Below are positions 8,744-16,699 of a DNA stretch of 64,000 bases, piece by piece. The translations under genes were made by a program, and so were the position numbers. Positions within the stretch are counted from its first letter, which is position 1, and the number at the start of each line of letters is the position of its first letter. The stretch lies in contig NZ_CP193756.1 of the NCBI RefSeq assembly GCF_050847355.1, positions 124,001 to 188,000 of the forward strand. The letters run 5' to 3'. This DNA is from Limimaricola sp027213785. Lineage in GTDB: Bacteria; Pseudomonadota; Alphaproteobacteria; Rhodobacterales; Rhodobacteraceae. Below the pieces are notes generated by a model. That model made no database searches and was not told where the DNA came from. It saw only the letters and a list, made by a program, of their open reading frames with translations.

Positions 8744-8842
8744 CTAAAGAAGGTATATGACGCCGCCTACATGGAAGATGCGGTCCCACGGACTGTCGCC
8801 GTCCCTTGTCCCAATGCAGTCGATCTGTCCCTTGGTGGCCAT
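8744..8842 (-). pseudogene. DUF3892-like remnant
   Basis: A 32-codon frame on the minus strand, beginning MATKGQIDCIGTRDGDSP and then WDRIFHVGG before a stop. The arrangement (CI ... D.. ..RI.HVGG) is the same as the opening of the intact DUF3892-type protein encoded upstream on the same strand (ISHVGG). It therefore looks like a truncated or frameshifted paralogue. The function of the family is unknown. Confidence 0.45.
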
Positions 8843-8956
8843 CCTTATCCCCCAGCGGCGGCTGCGCAGCCTGATGGGGCGCCGCCGCGGTCGATTGCGG
8901 CAATCTCTCTCGGCGGCGAAAAGCACCTGCGTGGGAGAAGGTCTTCCCCCTCGTAA

Positions 8957-9256
8957 TCAAGGGCACTCGGGAAGGCTCAAAAGATGCGTCGGGAAATCAC
9001 CGTCCGCGACCGTCTTGATGTACTTCTTCCCATCGCGATCGACAGCGACTTTGACCGCAACGGGATCGCTATCGACATGGACGAAAAACATGCAGTCTCC
9101 GCTCTCGATTTTCTGGATCACCTCGTCGAGGTCCAGTTTCCAGCGGTTCGCAAGCGCGCCGCCGCCCACATGGCTTATACTACCTCTCGGCTTCCAGCGA
9201 TTGGCGCGGCGAATACACTTGATCTGAATCGTCTTAAGCACGTCTTTTCTCCGCAA
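8957..9256 (-). CDS. DUF3892 domain protein
   Basis: A 99-aa protein. Key features are the opening IQIKCIRRANRWKPRGSISH followed by VGG, a middle helix LDLDEVIQKIESGDCMFFVH, and the end GKKYIKTVADGDFPTHLLSL then PECP. This KYIKT...D...LL.LPEC ending is the hallmark of DUF3892, a small domain of unknown function. It lies on the minus strand, downstream of two further small minus-strand genes. Confidence 0.75.
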   Translation of the reverse strand: MRRKDVLKTIQIKCIRRANRWKPRGSISHVGGGALANRWKLDLDEVIQKIESGDCMFFVHVDSDPVAVKVAVDRDGKKYIKTVADGDFPTHLLSLPECP

Positions 9257-9315
9257 AGGGTTGGCGCGATACTATGGTGAACGGTCGCCCGGGGTTTCGA
9301 TCTTTGGCCGCTCCT

Positions 9316-9480
9316 CTAGCTCATACGAGGATACAGCTCGCAGCCGTCATGGCCGCTGTCACGTGGTGCTTTCATGGCCTCCGCCATCGCTCGCAGAACC
9401 CGGATGACCTCCTCCTCGATCAGGGCGCTGCTGGCCGGCTTGAAGAGAATGTCGTCGGTGGGCAGGCCAAGTTTGGTCAT
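9316..9480 (-). CDS. Small hypothetical protein, 54 aa
   Basis: From ATG at 9480: MTKLGLPTDDILFKPASSAL then an acidic/basic helix IEEEVIRVLRAMAEAMKAP and a short tail. Composition and codon use look real, and it is co-oriented with the DUF3892 gene 59 bp downstream. I recognise no family. Confidence 0.5.
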   Translation of the reverse strand: MTKLGLPTDDILFKPASSALIEEEVIRVLRAMAEAMKAPRDSGHDGCELYPRMS

Positions 9481-9492
9481 GGCCTCTGGTTG

Positions 9493-9686
9493 TCACTGCG
9501 GGAAGCCATTCGCTTCTGAAAATGTCACCTCGGCCTTCGCGTGGAGCGTCGCGGGTGTGCCAGGCAGAGACGGGTCGTCCTCCCGGGGGGCGGTGTCCCG
9601 ATGGGCTTTGGCAAAAAGTAGCCGCCGCCCTTGATGGAGATGTGTCCTCCCTCGATGTCGATGTCGATGACCTGATGGTGGAGCAC
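9493..9686 (-). pseudogene. Possible small gene with C-run frameshift
   Basis: From a GTG at 9686 the minus strand reads VIDIDIEGGHISIKGGGYFL up to KPIGTPP, then a run of six C. In the neighbouring frame it continues as REDDPSLPGTPATLHAKAEV to FSEANGFPQ and a stop at 9493-9495. Both halves look coding but lie in different frames, so either one base is missing or added in the C run, or only one half is real. Confidence 0.3.
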
Positions 9687-9721
9687 CGCCCGAATGGGGG
9701 CTGCCCTCCGGTTACAACGGA

Positions 9722-9949
9722 TCAGTCGACGCGACGCAGGATCGTGCCGCCCTCGAGAACCTGAAATGTCCGTTCGTCGATGTATCCGACAGGACGCCCA
9801 TCAACCAACCGCAGTTCCTGTGTGCTAGCCAACTCGGCGATCTCGCCGGCTGGGGAACGGCCGGTGTTGAAGTCCTGCCAGAGCTGAACATCGTGGCGCT
9901 TGCCGAGGTCGTCCGCGCATTCATAGGTGGCCAGGTGGCGCATTGGCAT
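9722..9949 (-). CDS. Hypothetical protein, 75 aa
   Basis: A 75-aa polar protein, MPMRHLATYECADDLGKRHD to the end LEGGTILRRVD, with a strong ribosome binding site (GGAGG, 6 bp before the ATG). It contains a C-terminal beta-like stretch (LRLVDGRPVGYIDERTFQVL). No family is recognised. It is the first gene of a run of small minus-strand genes. Confidence 0.55.
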   Translation of the reverse strand: MPMRHLATYECADDLGKRHDVQLWQDFNTGRSPAGEIAELASTQELRLVDGRPVGYIDERTFQVLEGGTILRRVD

Positions 9950-10130
9950 GATGATCCTCCGTCAATGGTGGCCGGGGGGTGAGAGTGGCCCATCGGGGGA
10001 TGGTTGGCAAATTGCGACGGTAGCGGAACATTCCTTATGGTTCTCGAGCGATCAATCCGAGCAGTCGTTTTGAAGCGGACGGGGCTTGGTGGAGTGGGGG
10101 TTAAATGCGGCTGATGACGACAATAGCCGC

Positions 10131-10571
10131 CTACCGACGCCTTGGCCCGCCAAGCGCCCAAGGGTCGAGCACATCGGCACCGAGCGCCATGAACGGCCTC
10201 GGATTGCGGGTCGCGACCATCGCGCCCAGCCGGGAGAGGGCGATCGCGGCGATCTGCCCATCCGCGATCGAGATCGCGTAGCCCTTCTGGCGCGCGGCCG
10301 CGACCTGCGTGCCGTAGATCCGCGCCGCCGCGCCATCGAAGGGCAGGATCCGACCGGAAAAGTCTTCTTCGAGAATGGCCGTGACGGCCCGTATCAATCC
10401 GTCGCGCCGCTTGCCGCCCGGCATTGCCTGAACGCCGAAGATCAGTTCCGCAGCCGTGATCGCGCTCAGATAGAGGTTTGTGGGGTCCTGTGCGTTGAGC
10501 CAGTCCATGACAGCACCGTCTGGGACTTTCCTCTGGGTCTCGGCGATCACGCTCGTATCAAGGAGGATCAA
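10131..10571 (-). CDS. fitB: PIN-domain toxin, FitB/VapC type
   Basis: A 146-aa PIN ribonuclease. It starts MILLDTSVIAE (first acidic catalytic Asp), has the conserved SAITAAELIFGV segment with Glu, and the C-terminal DGQIAAIALSRLGAMVATRN containing the conserved Asp and the TRN motif, followed by F. The acidic residues that bind the metal are all present, so it should be active as an RNase toxin. Its start overlaps the antitoxin stop by 4 bp. Confidence 0.9.
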   Translation of the reverse strand: MILLDTSVIAETQRKVPDGAVMDWLNAQDPTNLYLSAITAAELIFGVQAMPGGKRRDGLIRAVTAILEEDFSGRILPFDGAAARIYGTQVAAARQKGYAISIADGQIAAIALSRLGAMVATRNPRPFMALGADVLDPWALGGPRRR

Positions 10572-10807
10572 TCGAACAGGCTCAACTGGTTCACAGTCTG
10601 GTCCCGCTCGACGGCCAGCTCATCCCCCAGATGGCGCCCGTAGCGCTCCCGGAGCCGGTGGCCGAAGCCGCCGTCGCTGGCGGCAATGACGGCGTGCACG
10701 AGGATCGAGCGCACCTCCGCCTCGAGGCTGCGTCCGTTCGATTGGGCTTGCACGCGAAAGCGCTCGTGAACCTCGTCCGGCAGGTTTCTTAACGTCATGT
10801 TCGCCAT
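10568..10807 (-). CDS. fitA: Ribbon-helix-helix antitoxin, FitA type
   Basis: A 79-aa protein with the opening MANMTLRNLPDEVHERFRVQ and SNGRSLEAEVRSIL, a typical FitA/ribbon-helix-helix DNA-binding N-terminus. The C-terminal part (RHLGDELAVERDQTV) would wrap the PIN toxin. Antitoxin-before-toxin order with a 4-bp overlap fits autoregulated type II pairs. Confidence 0.88.
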   Translation of the reverse strand: MANMTLRNLPDEVHERFRVQAQSNGRSLEAEVRSILVHAVIAASDGGFGHRLRERYGRHLGDELAVERDQTVNQLSLFD

Positions 10808-11215
10808 GATCCCTCCGGCACGATGGCAGATCTTCGGGAGTGATGGCCTTGTGACGGGGCATATTCAAGCAAGGGGATGCAGCCGTGCTCGAACCGGGCA
10901 AAGAGTGCAGCCCTGATGCTGTCCGCGCACGGGGCCACGGTCCAGTCGGCGCACCGTCCGACGCAGCCGCAGATCCGATGATCCTGTGGTATCGGCCCCC
11001 ATCTTCCGGGAACGCGCAGGGAGGCTGGGACAAGATAGGCCCATGCCCAGCATCGAGGTCGTCGACCTGCACCGGTGCTGGCCTGCAGCCTGCGTCCCCG
11101 TCCGGATGTGACAAGACGTCACGGGCCGGATCAGATGGGCCATCTCGTGGTAAGAGGCCTTTCCCGACAGCTCCTATGGGGCATGGGACACCACGGACAA
11201 CAGCGGGAGGCTTCC
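10808..11215. other. Intergenic stretch, no gene seen
   Basis: Roughly 400 bp between the divergent fitA and the next plus-strand gene. It presumably holds the promoters of both. No convincing coding frame, RNA gene or clear operator was found; GGGAGG just before 11216 is the ribosome binding site of the next gene. Confidence 0.4.
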
Positions 11216-11470
11216 ATGTCGATTGATCCGACGTTCACATACTGGACTGCCGTCTTCATCCCTGCCGGCGAGGTCGACCCCACGGCGATGACAGCCGACT
11301 TCAGCGAACTCGGCGAAGGCGACCCGGTGGATGCACGGGGCGCGATGGTGCATTTCAGGTCAGCCTTGGGCGCTGACGCCAATGTGCTCGACGTCTATCC
11401 GTTTCCCGATCCGGACGAAGCGCTCGAGACCTACCGGGCGACAGAGACGCTCAAGGTCGCCGGCATGTGA
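11216..11470 (+). CDS. Hypothetical protein, 84 aa
   Basis: An 84-aa acidic protein, MSIDPTFTYWTAVFIPAGEV onward, with a GGGAGG ribosome binding site. It has an alternating hydrophobic pattern (AMVHFRSALGADANVLDVYP) but no recognised domain. It precedes the large unknown gene on the same strand. Confidence 0.5.
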   Translation: MSIDPTFTYWTAVFIPAGEVDPTAMTADFSELGEGDPVDARGAMVHFRSALGADANVLDVYPFPDPDEALETYRATETLKVAGM

Positions 11471-11610
11471 GGCCAGATGGACGGTCGAGGCGCGACGACC
11501 GGGTCCTGAGACCTGTGCGATCCCGCCTCGCCAGCCGTCTCCCGCTTGCAGCGATGCATTGCCCCATGCAGGCTAACCCCCGAGTTGTTTCCATCTCTCG
11601 CGGGATCGCC

Positions 11611-13323
11611 ATGCTGTCTCCTTCGGTCAAGACCATGCTCGCCGCGCTTGCGCAGGCTTCCGACCCCAAAACGCACGCCGCGGAGTTACAGCGGTCCGGT
11701 CGTGCGCTTCTGGAAAGGCCGTACGACGCAGCGGGGCTGTTGGCGCAGATGGCTGGCCGCGCGACCGCCGTCGGTGAGGACGAGGAACGCATGAGCCAGC
11801 TGCTCAGCACGGTGCTCGACGAGGCCCGGATGGCGCGGGAGAACGGGCAGCGGCGCGGCGCGCTCTTCATCGATGCCCTCGAGGCGCAGCTTGGCGAACT
11901 GGTCGCATCGGATGCCTTGACCCTCAAAGGAAGCCTGGCGGTCTCCGGAATCTGGGTGCGCGCCGGCCTGACCCCGCCCGCCATCCTCGCCGCGCGGCAG
12001 GATGGATTCACTGCCGCGGTAGAAGAGGATGACGATCCAGCCGCTTTGGAGACCCTGCTCGACGATCTGCTTGGCAGCCTGATGCGGGAGCACGGCGACA
12101 ACGTCACCGTCCTGCAGACCTTGTTTGCAGAAATGCTGCCCACCGTGCCGCCCGAAGCGCGCCAAGCCCTGGTCCGGCTGGCCGTGGCGCGGCCGCAGGA
12201 GATCTTCGCCGAGCTCGGCTGCGCCTGCCTGCTCGATGCCGATGCGGAGGTTCGCTTTGGCGCGCTGGACGGCCTTTCGGACCGCTTAGCGGCGGGGACG
12301 GTCTCCTCGGAGACGCTGGCCCGGCTCACCATCCTGCGCAGCTGGCTGGCGGATGCAGCACTGCGCGGCCGGGTGGATGGTCTCGTGCGGGAGGCCATGC
12401 GCAAGGGCGTGGGCGGCGTGACCAAGGCGCCCGAGCGCAAGCTGCACCGGATCGTCGCCAGCCCGGTAGACGGCTCCGGCGCGCAGAGCATGGCGGCGGC
12501 GGTGCAGACCGGGGGCACCCGCAGCGTGGCGGTGGTGCTGCTGAAGCAGGGCTTCGGTGTGAAAGATGCCTATGTGCTGCCGTGCGACAGCGCCACCGAG
12601 CAGCGCCGCATCCTCACCACCCTGACCGACGAGATCGAGGCGCAGGACGTCTCGCGCGCATACCTGGAGCAGGCGCTCGGCATCGCCTTAGGCGAGGGGC
12701 TGGAGGCGGGCTTGGCGCCCGTGCCGGGGCTGGTGGACGTGGCGCAGGCTTGCGGCCTCGACGCGCTGCGCCCGCTCTCCGCCTCGGTCGCGGCGATGCT
12801 GAAGCTGGCAGACCCCGAGGGCCGGGTTGCCAATCTGACAGTCCAGACCCGAGGCCGGCTGATCATGGCCAGTCAGCACTGGCCGGACAGGTATTCGGTC
12901 CTCGAGAGTTGGTTCGAAGACAGCGACGAAACCGTGGCGGCGCTGGAGAGCGCCCGGTCCCCGACCGCGCTGACCCGCGCCATGTGGCGGGTGCTGGAAG
13001 GCCGCCGCACGCACTGGGCCGCAGTCATCGCCCGCAATGCGCTGCTCAGTGCTGCCGGATCCACCCACACGGACGAGTTCCTCGCTGTCGCCGCGGCGCT
13101 GAAGGACGGGCGCGATCTCAAGAAGACACCGGTGATGGGTTTCATCTGCGAGCAATCGATCATGGTGTGGATGAACCGGCGCGATGCCCCAACGCCCCCT
13201 TCGATGCGCCGCCGGATATGCCGTTCGCCTCGTCCCCCATGCCACCTGCGACTGGGGCCATGTCGGCCGCCACCCCCGAGACCGCGGGCGAGCTGGCGAA
13301 GCTGTTGCAGCCCGCCGGACTGA
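11611..13323 (+). CDS. Large alpha-helical protein of unknown function, likely frameshifted at its end
   Basis: From the ATG at 11611 a 570-aa Ala/Leu-rich helical protein, possibly repeat-like (HEAT-type look in CLLDADAEVRFGALDGLSD), lacking any motif I recognise; a DUF2336-like protein is a weak possibility. Up to about codon 527 (VWMNRRDAP) composition is normal. After a run of four C at 13189-13192 the frame turns into an Arg/Pro/Cys-rich tail, while the frame of the next gene reads NAPFDAPPDMPFASS. One extra C would fuse the two. The last 106 bp overlap the next gene. Confidence 0.6.
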   Translation: MLSPSVKTMLAALAQASDPKTHAAELQRSGRALLERPYDAAGLLAQMAGRATAVGEDEERMSQLLSTVLDEARMARENGQRRGALFIDALEAQLGELVASDALTLKGSLAVSGIWVRAGLTPPAILAARQDGFTAAVEEDDDPAALETLLDDLLGSLMREHGDNVTVLQTLFAEMLPTVPPEARQALVRLAVARPQEIFAELGCACLLDADAEVRFGALDGLSDRLAAGTVSSETLARLTILRSWLADAALRGRVDGLVREAMRKGVGGVTKAPERKLHRIVASPVDGSGAQSMAAAVQTGGTRSVAVVLLKQGFGVKDAYVLPCDSATEQRRILTTLTDEIEAQDVSRAYLEQALGIALGEGLEAGLAPVPGLVDVAQACGLDALRPLSASVAAMLKLADPEGRVANLTVQTRGRLIMASQHWPDRYSVLESWFEDSDETVAALESARSPTALTRAMWRVLEGRRTHWAAVIARNALLSAAGSTHTDEFLAVAAALKDGRDLKKTPVMGFICEQSIMVWMNRRDAPTPPSMRRRICRSPRPPCHLRLGPCRPPPPRPRASWRSCCSPPD

Positions 13324-13742
13324 CCGAGCCTTGGCTCGAGGGCTATCTGACGGGGGTCTGCACCGCGCCGATCTTCGTGACACCGTCGGATTGGCTTACG
13401 CCGCTGCTCCAGCTCGTCGGACCCAGTCTCGAAACTGAGAAGGATCTGACCAGCTTCGTCAATCTGCTCATGCCGCGCTACAACGGCACCGTTGCGAAGC
13501 TGCGGGCGACTAACGGGGAGCTCGTCCCGGCCGACATGCCGCTGATCCCGATCTGGGCGGACGGCTACCTGACGGCATGGGAAGCGACGAAACCCAACTG
13601 GCCTGCCAAGGCGCTGGGGTCGAAGGGCAAGGCGATCCGCAAGGCGCTCGAGCAGGCGACGGAGGGCCGGATCGAACCGACCGTGTTTCGGGGCACGCTG
13701 CCGACCTGGCTGCGAGAGCGCTTCGCCGCGCAGGAGATGTAA
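13218..13742 (+). CDS. UPF0149/YecA-like protein, possibly the C-terminal part of the preceding gene
   Basis: A 174-aa frame from the ATG at 13218 (MPFASSPMPPATGAMSAATP). LEGYLTGVCTAPIFVTPSDW with LTPLL is a good match for the UPF0149/YecA pattern (LDGFLTA...GP....P.EWL). The function of the family is unknown. Coding quality extends upstream of this ATG in the same frame into the preceding gene, which suggests that the two once formed one protein of about 700 residues. Confidence 0.6.
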   Translation: MPFASSPMPPATGAMSAATPETAGELAKLLQPAGLTEPWLEGYLTGVCTAPIFVTPSDWLTPLLQLVGPSLETEKDLTSFVNLLMPRYNGTVAKLRATNGELVPADMPLIPIWADGYLTAWEATKPNWPAKALGSKGKAIRKALEQATEGRIEPTVFRGTLPTWLRERFAAQEM

Positions 13743-13807
13743 CGGCGGGGCGTGGACACGGCCCCCACGCGCGGCTCTCGAAACCACCTGAGAAAGTACG
13801 ATCGCTG

Positions 13808-14578
13808 TTACCCCTTCCGGGCCTGCAGCTCGGCAATGATCGCATCGAGCTCTGCCCAGAACAGGGGCTCGTACTGTCCGCGCAGCATCTCGGTATCCGA
13901 TTTCAAACCAAGCGGATTCACGGCGCCGTGCAGCTTGGCGAGCACCTGCGCGGGCACGAGCTTCGTCGTGGTGTAGCGGTGGGCCGAGCTCATCCGGGGC
14001 ACGACCGGCACCGGCTTGAACTCTGGCGTCGGCTCGAACCGCGCCAGCGCACGACGCCCCGCCAGCTTGACCATGTCCTTGATCGAGATCAGCTCCGAAG
14101 TGAGGGCATCCAGCGCCGCGCGCTGCTCTGTCTTGGGGCAAGCGGTCAGGGCTACCTTTTTCATCGGCCCGCGGTCCCCGCCCGCCGGGGCACGCGCTTT
14201 GCGCGCCTTGGGCTGATCCGGGCCGGACGCGGCCCGACCCGCAGCATCCGCCCGTCTTTTCTCTGACGGGCTTCGTTGCGCCGAGGCCTTGGCCGGCGTG
14301 GCCGTCTTCACCGATGACGGCTGCGACGCCCCGGCCCGAGACGGGTCCGGTTCCGCGGACGCAGAGGGCGACGGCGACGGCGACATCGCCGGCGTGCCGT
14401 TCGGCCCAGGCTGCCCGGTCGCCTCCGCTGCGGTCGCCTGGTCCGACGCGGTCGCCGCCCCGCCGTGGGGCGCTGCCGGCGCGGTCACCGGTTGCGGGTC
14501 GTAATGGCCTCCGAACCCCTGCGCGCGATCAACACCGGGGCGGCGAATGTTCGGCTTCTTGCGACGGTACGCGCTCAT
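13808..14578 (-). CDS. virC2: VirC2-like relaxosome accessory protein
   Basis: A 256-aa protein. The first 130 residues are low-complexity Ala/Pro/Ser/Arg, then a compact domain from KKVALTACPKTEQRAALDAL through RALARFEPTPEFKPVPVVPR to the end. Its start overlaps the stop of the VirC1-like ParA gene, the arrangement of virC1-virC2 in Agrobacterium, where VirC2 binds DNA near the transfer origin. Assignment rests mainly on context and on the general similarity of the C-terminal domain. Confidence 0.5.
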   Translation of the reverse strand: MSAYRRKKPNIRRPGVDRAQGFGGHYDPQPVTAPAAPHGGAATASDQATAAEATGQPGPNGTPAMSPSPSPSASAEPDPSRAGASQPSSVKTATPAKASAQRSPSEKRRADAAGRAASGPDQPKARKARAPAGGDRGPMKKVALTACPKTEQRAALDALTSELISIKDMVKLAGRRALARFEPTPEFKPVPVVPRMSSAHRYTTTKLVPAQVLAKLHGAVNPLGLKSDTEMLRGQYEPLFWAELDAIIAELQARKG

Positions 14579-15267
14579 CGGGCGGCCTCGATCTGTTCGA
14601 GGATGGTGCGGGCCTCGCGCACCGCATCGCGGTAATGCCGCTCATGGGCCCGGCGCAGCGGGTTCTGGTCCTGCCGACGCGCCTCCGCGAGGTCGTGCAT
14701 GAGTCCCTCGCGATCCACATCCCCGTGCTGGGCGCGCTCGAGAAACATCTCGTCGATGACCGGCAGCGTCTCGAGGGCTTCCTGCGCAGCCAGGACCATG
14801 GATTTCGTGGGCCGTGACGGCATCCGGGTCAGCACAACCGAAAAGGGGGGCATCAGGGAGGGATCGTCGGCGGCGTCACAGGCGCGCTTGTAGTAGGCGT
14901 AGGTGTCCCGGGTGATCTTGAGATCGGTCTTGCTCGGCATCATCGGGCAGATCAGCACGTCGCTTTGCTCGACCAGCAGGTCCGCCCACATGCCGCCGGC
15001 GCCAAGCGTGTCGATGAACACGTAGGCCACCTCGTCCTCCACCGCGTCGAGCATCGCCTCGAGCCCGTTCGGATCGTCGAGCTCCTCGACGCTGAGATCC
15101 GGGGTTTCGTGGGCGAGCTCCCTATGCCAGCGCGACAGCGCCTTTTGCGGGTCCGCGTCGATGACCAGGGTGCGGTGGCCGTTGGAGACGGCCGCGTCGG
15201 CCAGGGCCCGCATCAGCGTCGTCTTTCCAGAGCCGCCCTTTCGCGAGAGCGCCGTGATGACCTTCAT
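14575..15267 (-). CDS. virC1: VirC1-like ParA-family ATPase
   Basis: A 230-aa ParA/MinD-type ATPase. Deviant Walker A SRKGGSGKTTL lies near residues 7-17, the DADPQKALSRW motif near 37-47, and the Walker B-like VFIDTLGAGG follows. The ATG at 15267 starts exactly before the fold (MKVITALS), so it is preferred over longer starts. VirC1 proteins gather relaxosomes at the coupling protein; the adjacent VirC2-like gene and divergent relaxase genes support this role. A plasmid partition role is the alternative, but no ParB or parS is visible. Confidence 0.72.
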   Translation of the reverse strand: MKVITALSRKGGSGKTTLMRALADAAVSNGHRTLVIDADPQKALSRWHRELAHETPDLSVEELDDPNGLEAMLDAVEDEVAYVFIDTLGAGGMWADLLVEQSDVLICPMMPSKTDLKITRDTYAYYKRACDAADDPSLMPPFSVVLTRMPSRPTKSMVLAAQEALETLPVIDEMFLERAQHGDVDREGLMHDLAEARRQDQNPLRRAHERHYRDAVREARTILEQIEAAR

Positions 15268-16123
15268 GGGCGAGGGCCTCCATTCGTCTGTTCCCTTGCG
15301 ACCTGCCAGCTGTGGCGTGCCGCTCGCGGGGCGCAGTCTGAAGATCTCGGTCCGGGGTTTCAACCTTACGGTGTGCGGCGCGACGCTCGTGGTTTGGCGA
15401 GGGAGGTTTGTGGTACGCGGTATGCGGCCCGAGGTCTGGCGGCTGCGGTCTGGAACTCATCATCCGAGGTGCGATGCTTGCGGTGCGTCGCATGCGGTAT
15501 GACGCCCGAGGTGAAGCGTAGGGGGGTGAGCCATCCGGCATGTGCAACGCGGCGTGTGAGGTATGAGGCGCGTGGCCGAGGATATCGCGCCACGCGCTGC
15601 ACGGCTCGCTCCGGCGTCCCCCTGATCTTGGCCAGTAGACCTGCGGTCTGCCGCGTTGCGTTTTGCGCCGAGGCTGCAAGGTGAAGCCCAAACTCCTGTC
15701 CCTGAGGTATGAAGCGTGTCGTACGTCGTGTTCGGTTTGGCGCTCCTGCCGATCGGCCTGATCCCGGCCGTCCGCCTAGACTTCGCCCGGTCCGCGGCCA
15801 GCCCGATCCCCCGTCCGGGAGGCGCCGGGCGCCGCAAGAGCGGCTGTACGGCGCGCTGAGGGGGCATCTCGCTTCTGCGCGACCCCAACGGCGCCGTCTA
15901 GCCGGATCGGCGCTCTGTGGCCGCTCTCAAAACGGCCGCCCCATCTGCGATGCGGCGGCCGGGCTTGCGTCCGGGGGCGGACGCGCGCCCCACGCGGGCT
16001 GTGGGCCCGCTGCAGCGGAATAGGCTCCCCAAGAGGTAGATGGCAGCTGGCGCTGTCATTGTTTCATAGCCTTGGGGATCCTATGGGGGAGAGGTTAGCA
16101 AGAAATAGGGCCGTTAACTTCGC
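15268..16123. other. Gene-free spacer between virC and virD genes, oriT candidate
   Basis: About 850 bp with no credible gene, flanked by divergent relaxosome genes. In conjugative modules the nick region usually lies beside the relaxase accessory gene. The spacer carries many degenerate GAGGT/GGTATG-type repeats (listed separately) and a region of GC-rich short inverted repeats near 15800-15990. An oriT location is inferred from context only; no known nick sequence was recognised. Confidence 0.45.
15419..15715 (+). repeat. Four GGTATGNNGC direct repeats
   Basis: The decamer core GGTATGNNGC occurs at 15419 (GGTATGCGGC), 15496 (GGTATGACGC), 15560 (GGTATGAGGC) and 15706 (GGTATGAAGC). Related GAGGT boxes lie between them (for example near 15403, 15431, 15466, 15509). 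Spacing is 64-146 bp, so these are not a simple tandem array. They may be binding sites for the VirC- or VirD1-like proteins. Confidence 0.5.
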
Positions 16124-16699
16124 ATGTCTCGCTCTCGCCGACTTCTCCCCCCGGAACGCTTTTCCATCGCCCGCGACTACGCCAACGGCCTGTCGGCCAA
16201 GGCGCTGGCCGCACGCCATGGCGTGTCGACGCGCACGATCCATTACACCATCCGGGCGATGGGCGATGCGCATGTCGCGAACCCTTCGCGCACCCGGACC
16301 ATCGGCGTGCGGCTGTCCGATGAAGAACTGGCGGCGTTCGACACGGTGCTGAAGGCACATGGCATCGCGCGCCGGGGCGACGGTTTGCGCGCGCTGGTCC
16401 ACGCCGCCAACGGGCTTTTCGTGACGGATGCGGATCTCAAGGACGGGCTGCACGACAGCCGCGTGGCGCTCAACCGGGTCGGCAACAATGTCAGCCAGAT
16501 TGCCAAGCGGCTGAACGAGGCCAAGCTGAAAGGGCTGACGCCGCCGCTCGATCCGGACGACATGGCGCAGCTTCGCGGCCTCGCGGGCCTGGTCATGCGC
16601 TTTGGCGACCAGCTCCAGCAGATCATTCAGCAGCGCCGCGAGGGACTGGCGCTGCGCGTGTCGACCGCGCTCAAGGCGTTTGCCAATGGCACGGAGTGA
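16124..16699 (+). CDS. VirD1/MobC-like relaxosome accessory protein
   Basis: A 191-aa protein. Residues about 10-45 form a helix-turn-helix (ARDYANGLSAKALAARHGVS), then a ribbon-type RTIGVRLSDEELAAFDTVL, and finally the MobC-type signature RVGNNVSQIAKRLNEAKLKG. Such proteins bind and open oriT so that the relaxase can nick. It overlaps the relaxase gene by 14 bp. The added N-terminal helix-turn-helix is unusual for short MobC proteins. Confidence 0.75.
   Translation: MSRSRRLLPPERFSIARDYANGLSAKALAARHGVSTRTIHYTIRAMGDAHVANPSRTRTIGVRLSDEELAAFDTVLKAHGIARRGDGLRALVHAANGLFVTDADLKDGLHDSRVALNRVGNNVSQIAKRLNEAKLKGLTPPLDPDDMAQLRGLAGLVMRFGDQLQQIIQQRREGLALRVSTALKAFANGTE

Noticed and set aside
10086..10643. 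185-aa plus-strand ORF across the fitB gene
   Set aside because: Antisense shadow of the PIN toxin, which has clear catalytic motifs.
15709..16023. 104-aa plus-strand ORF in the virC-virD spacer
   Set aside because: Arg/Pro/Gly-rich, no ribosome binding site, no domain, overlaps the repeat-bearing region.
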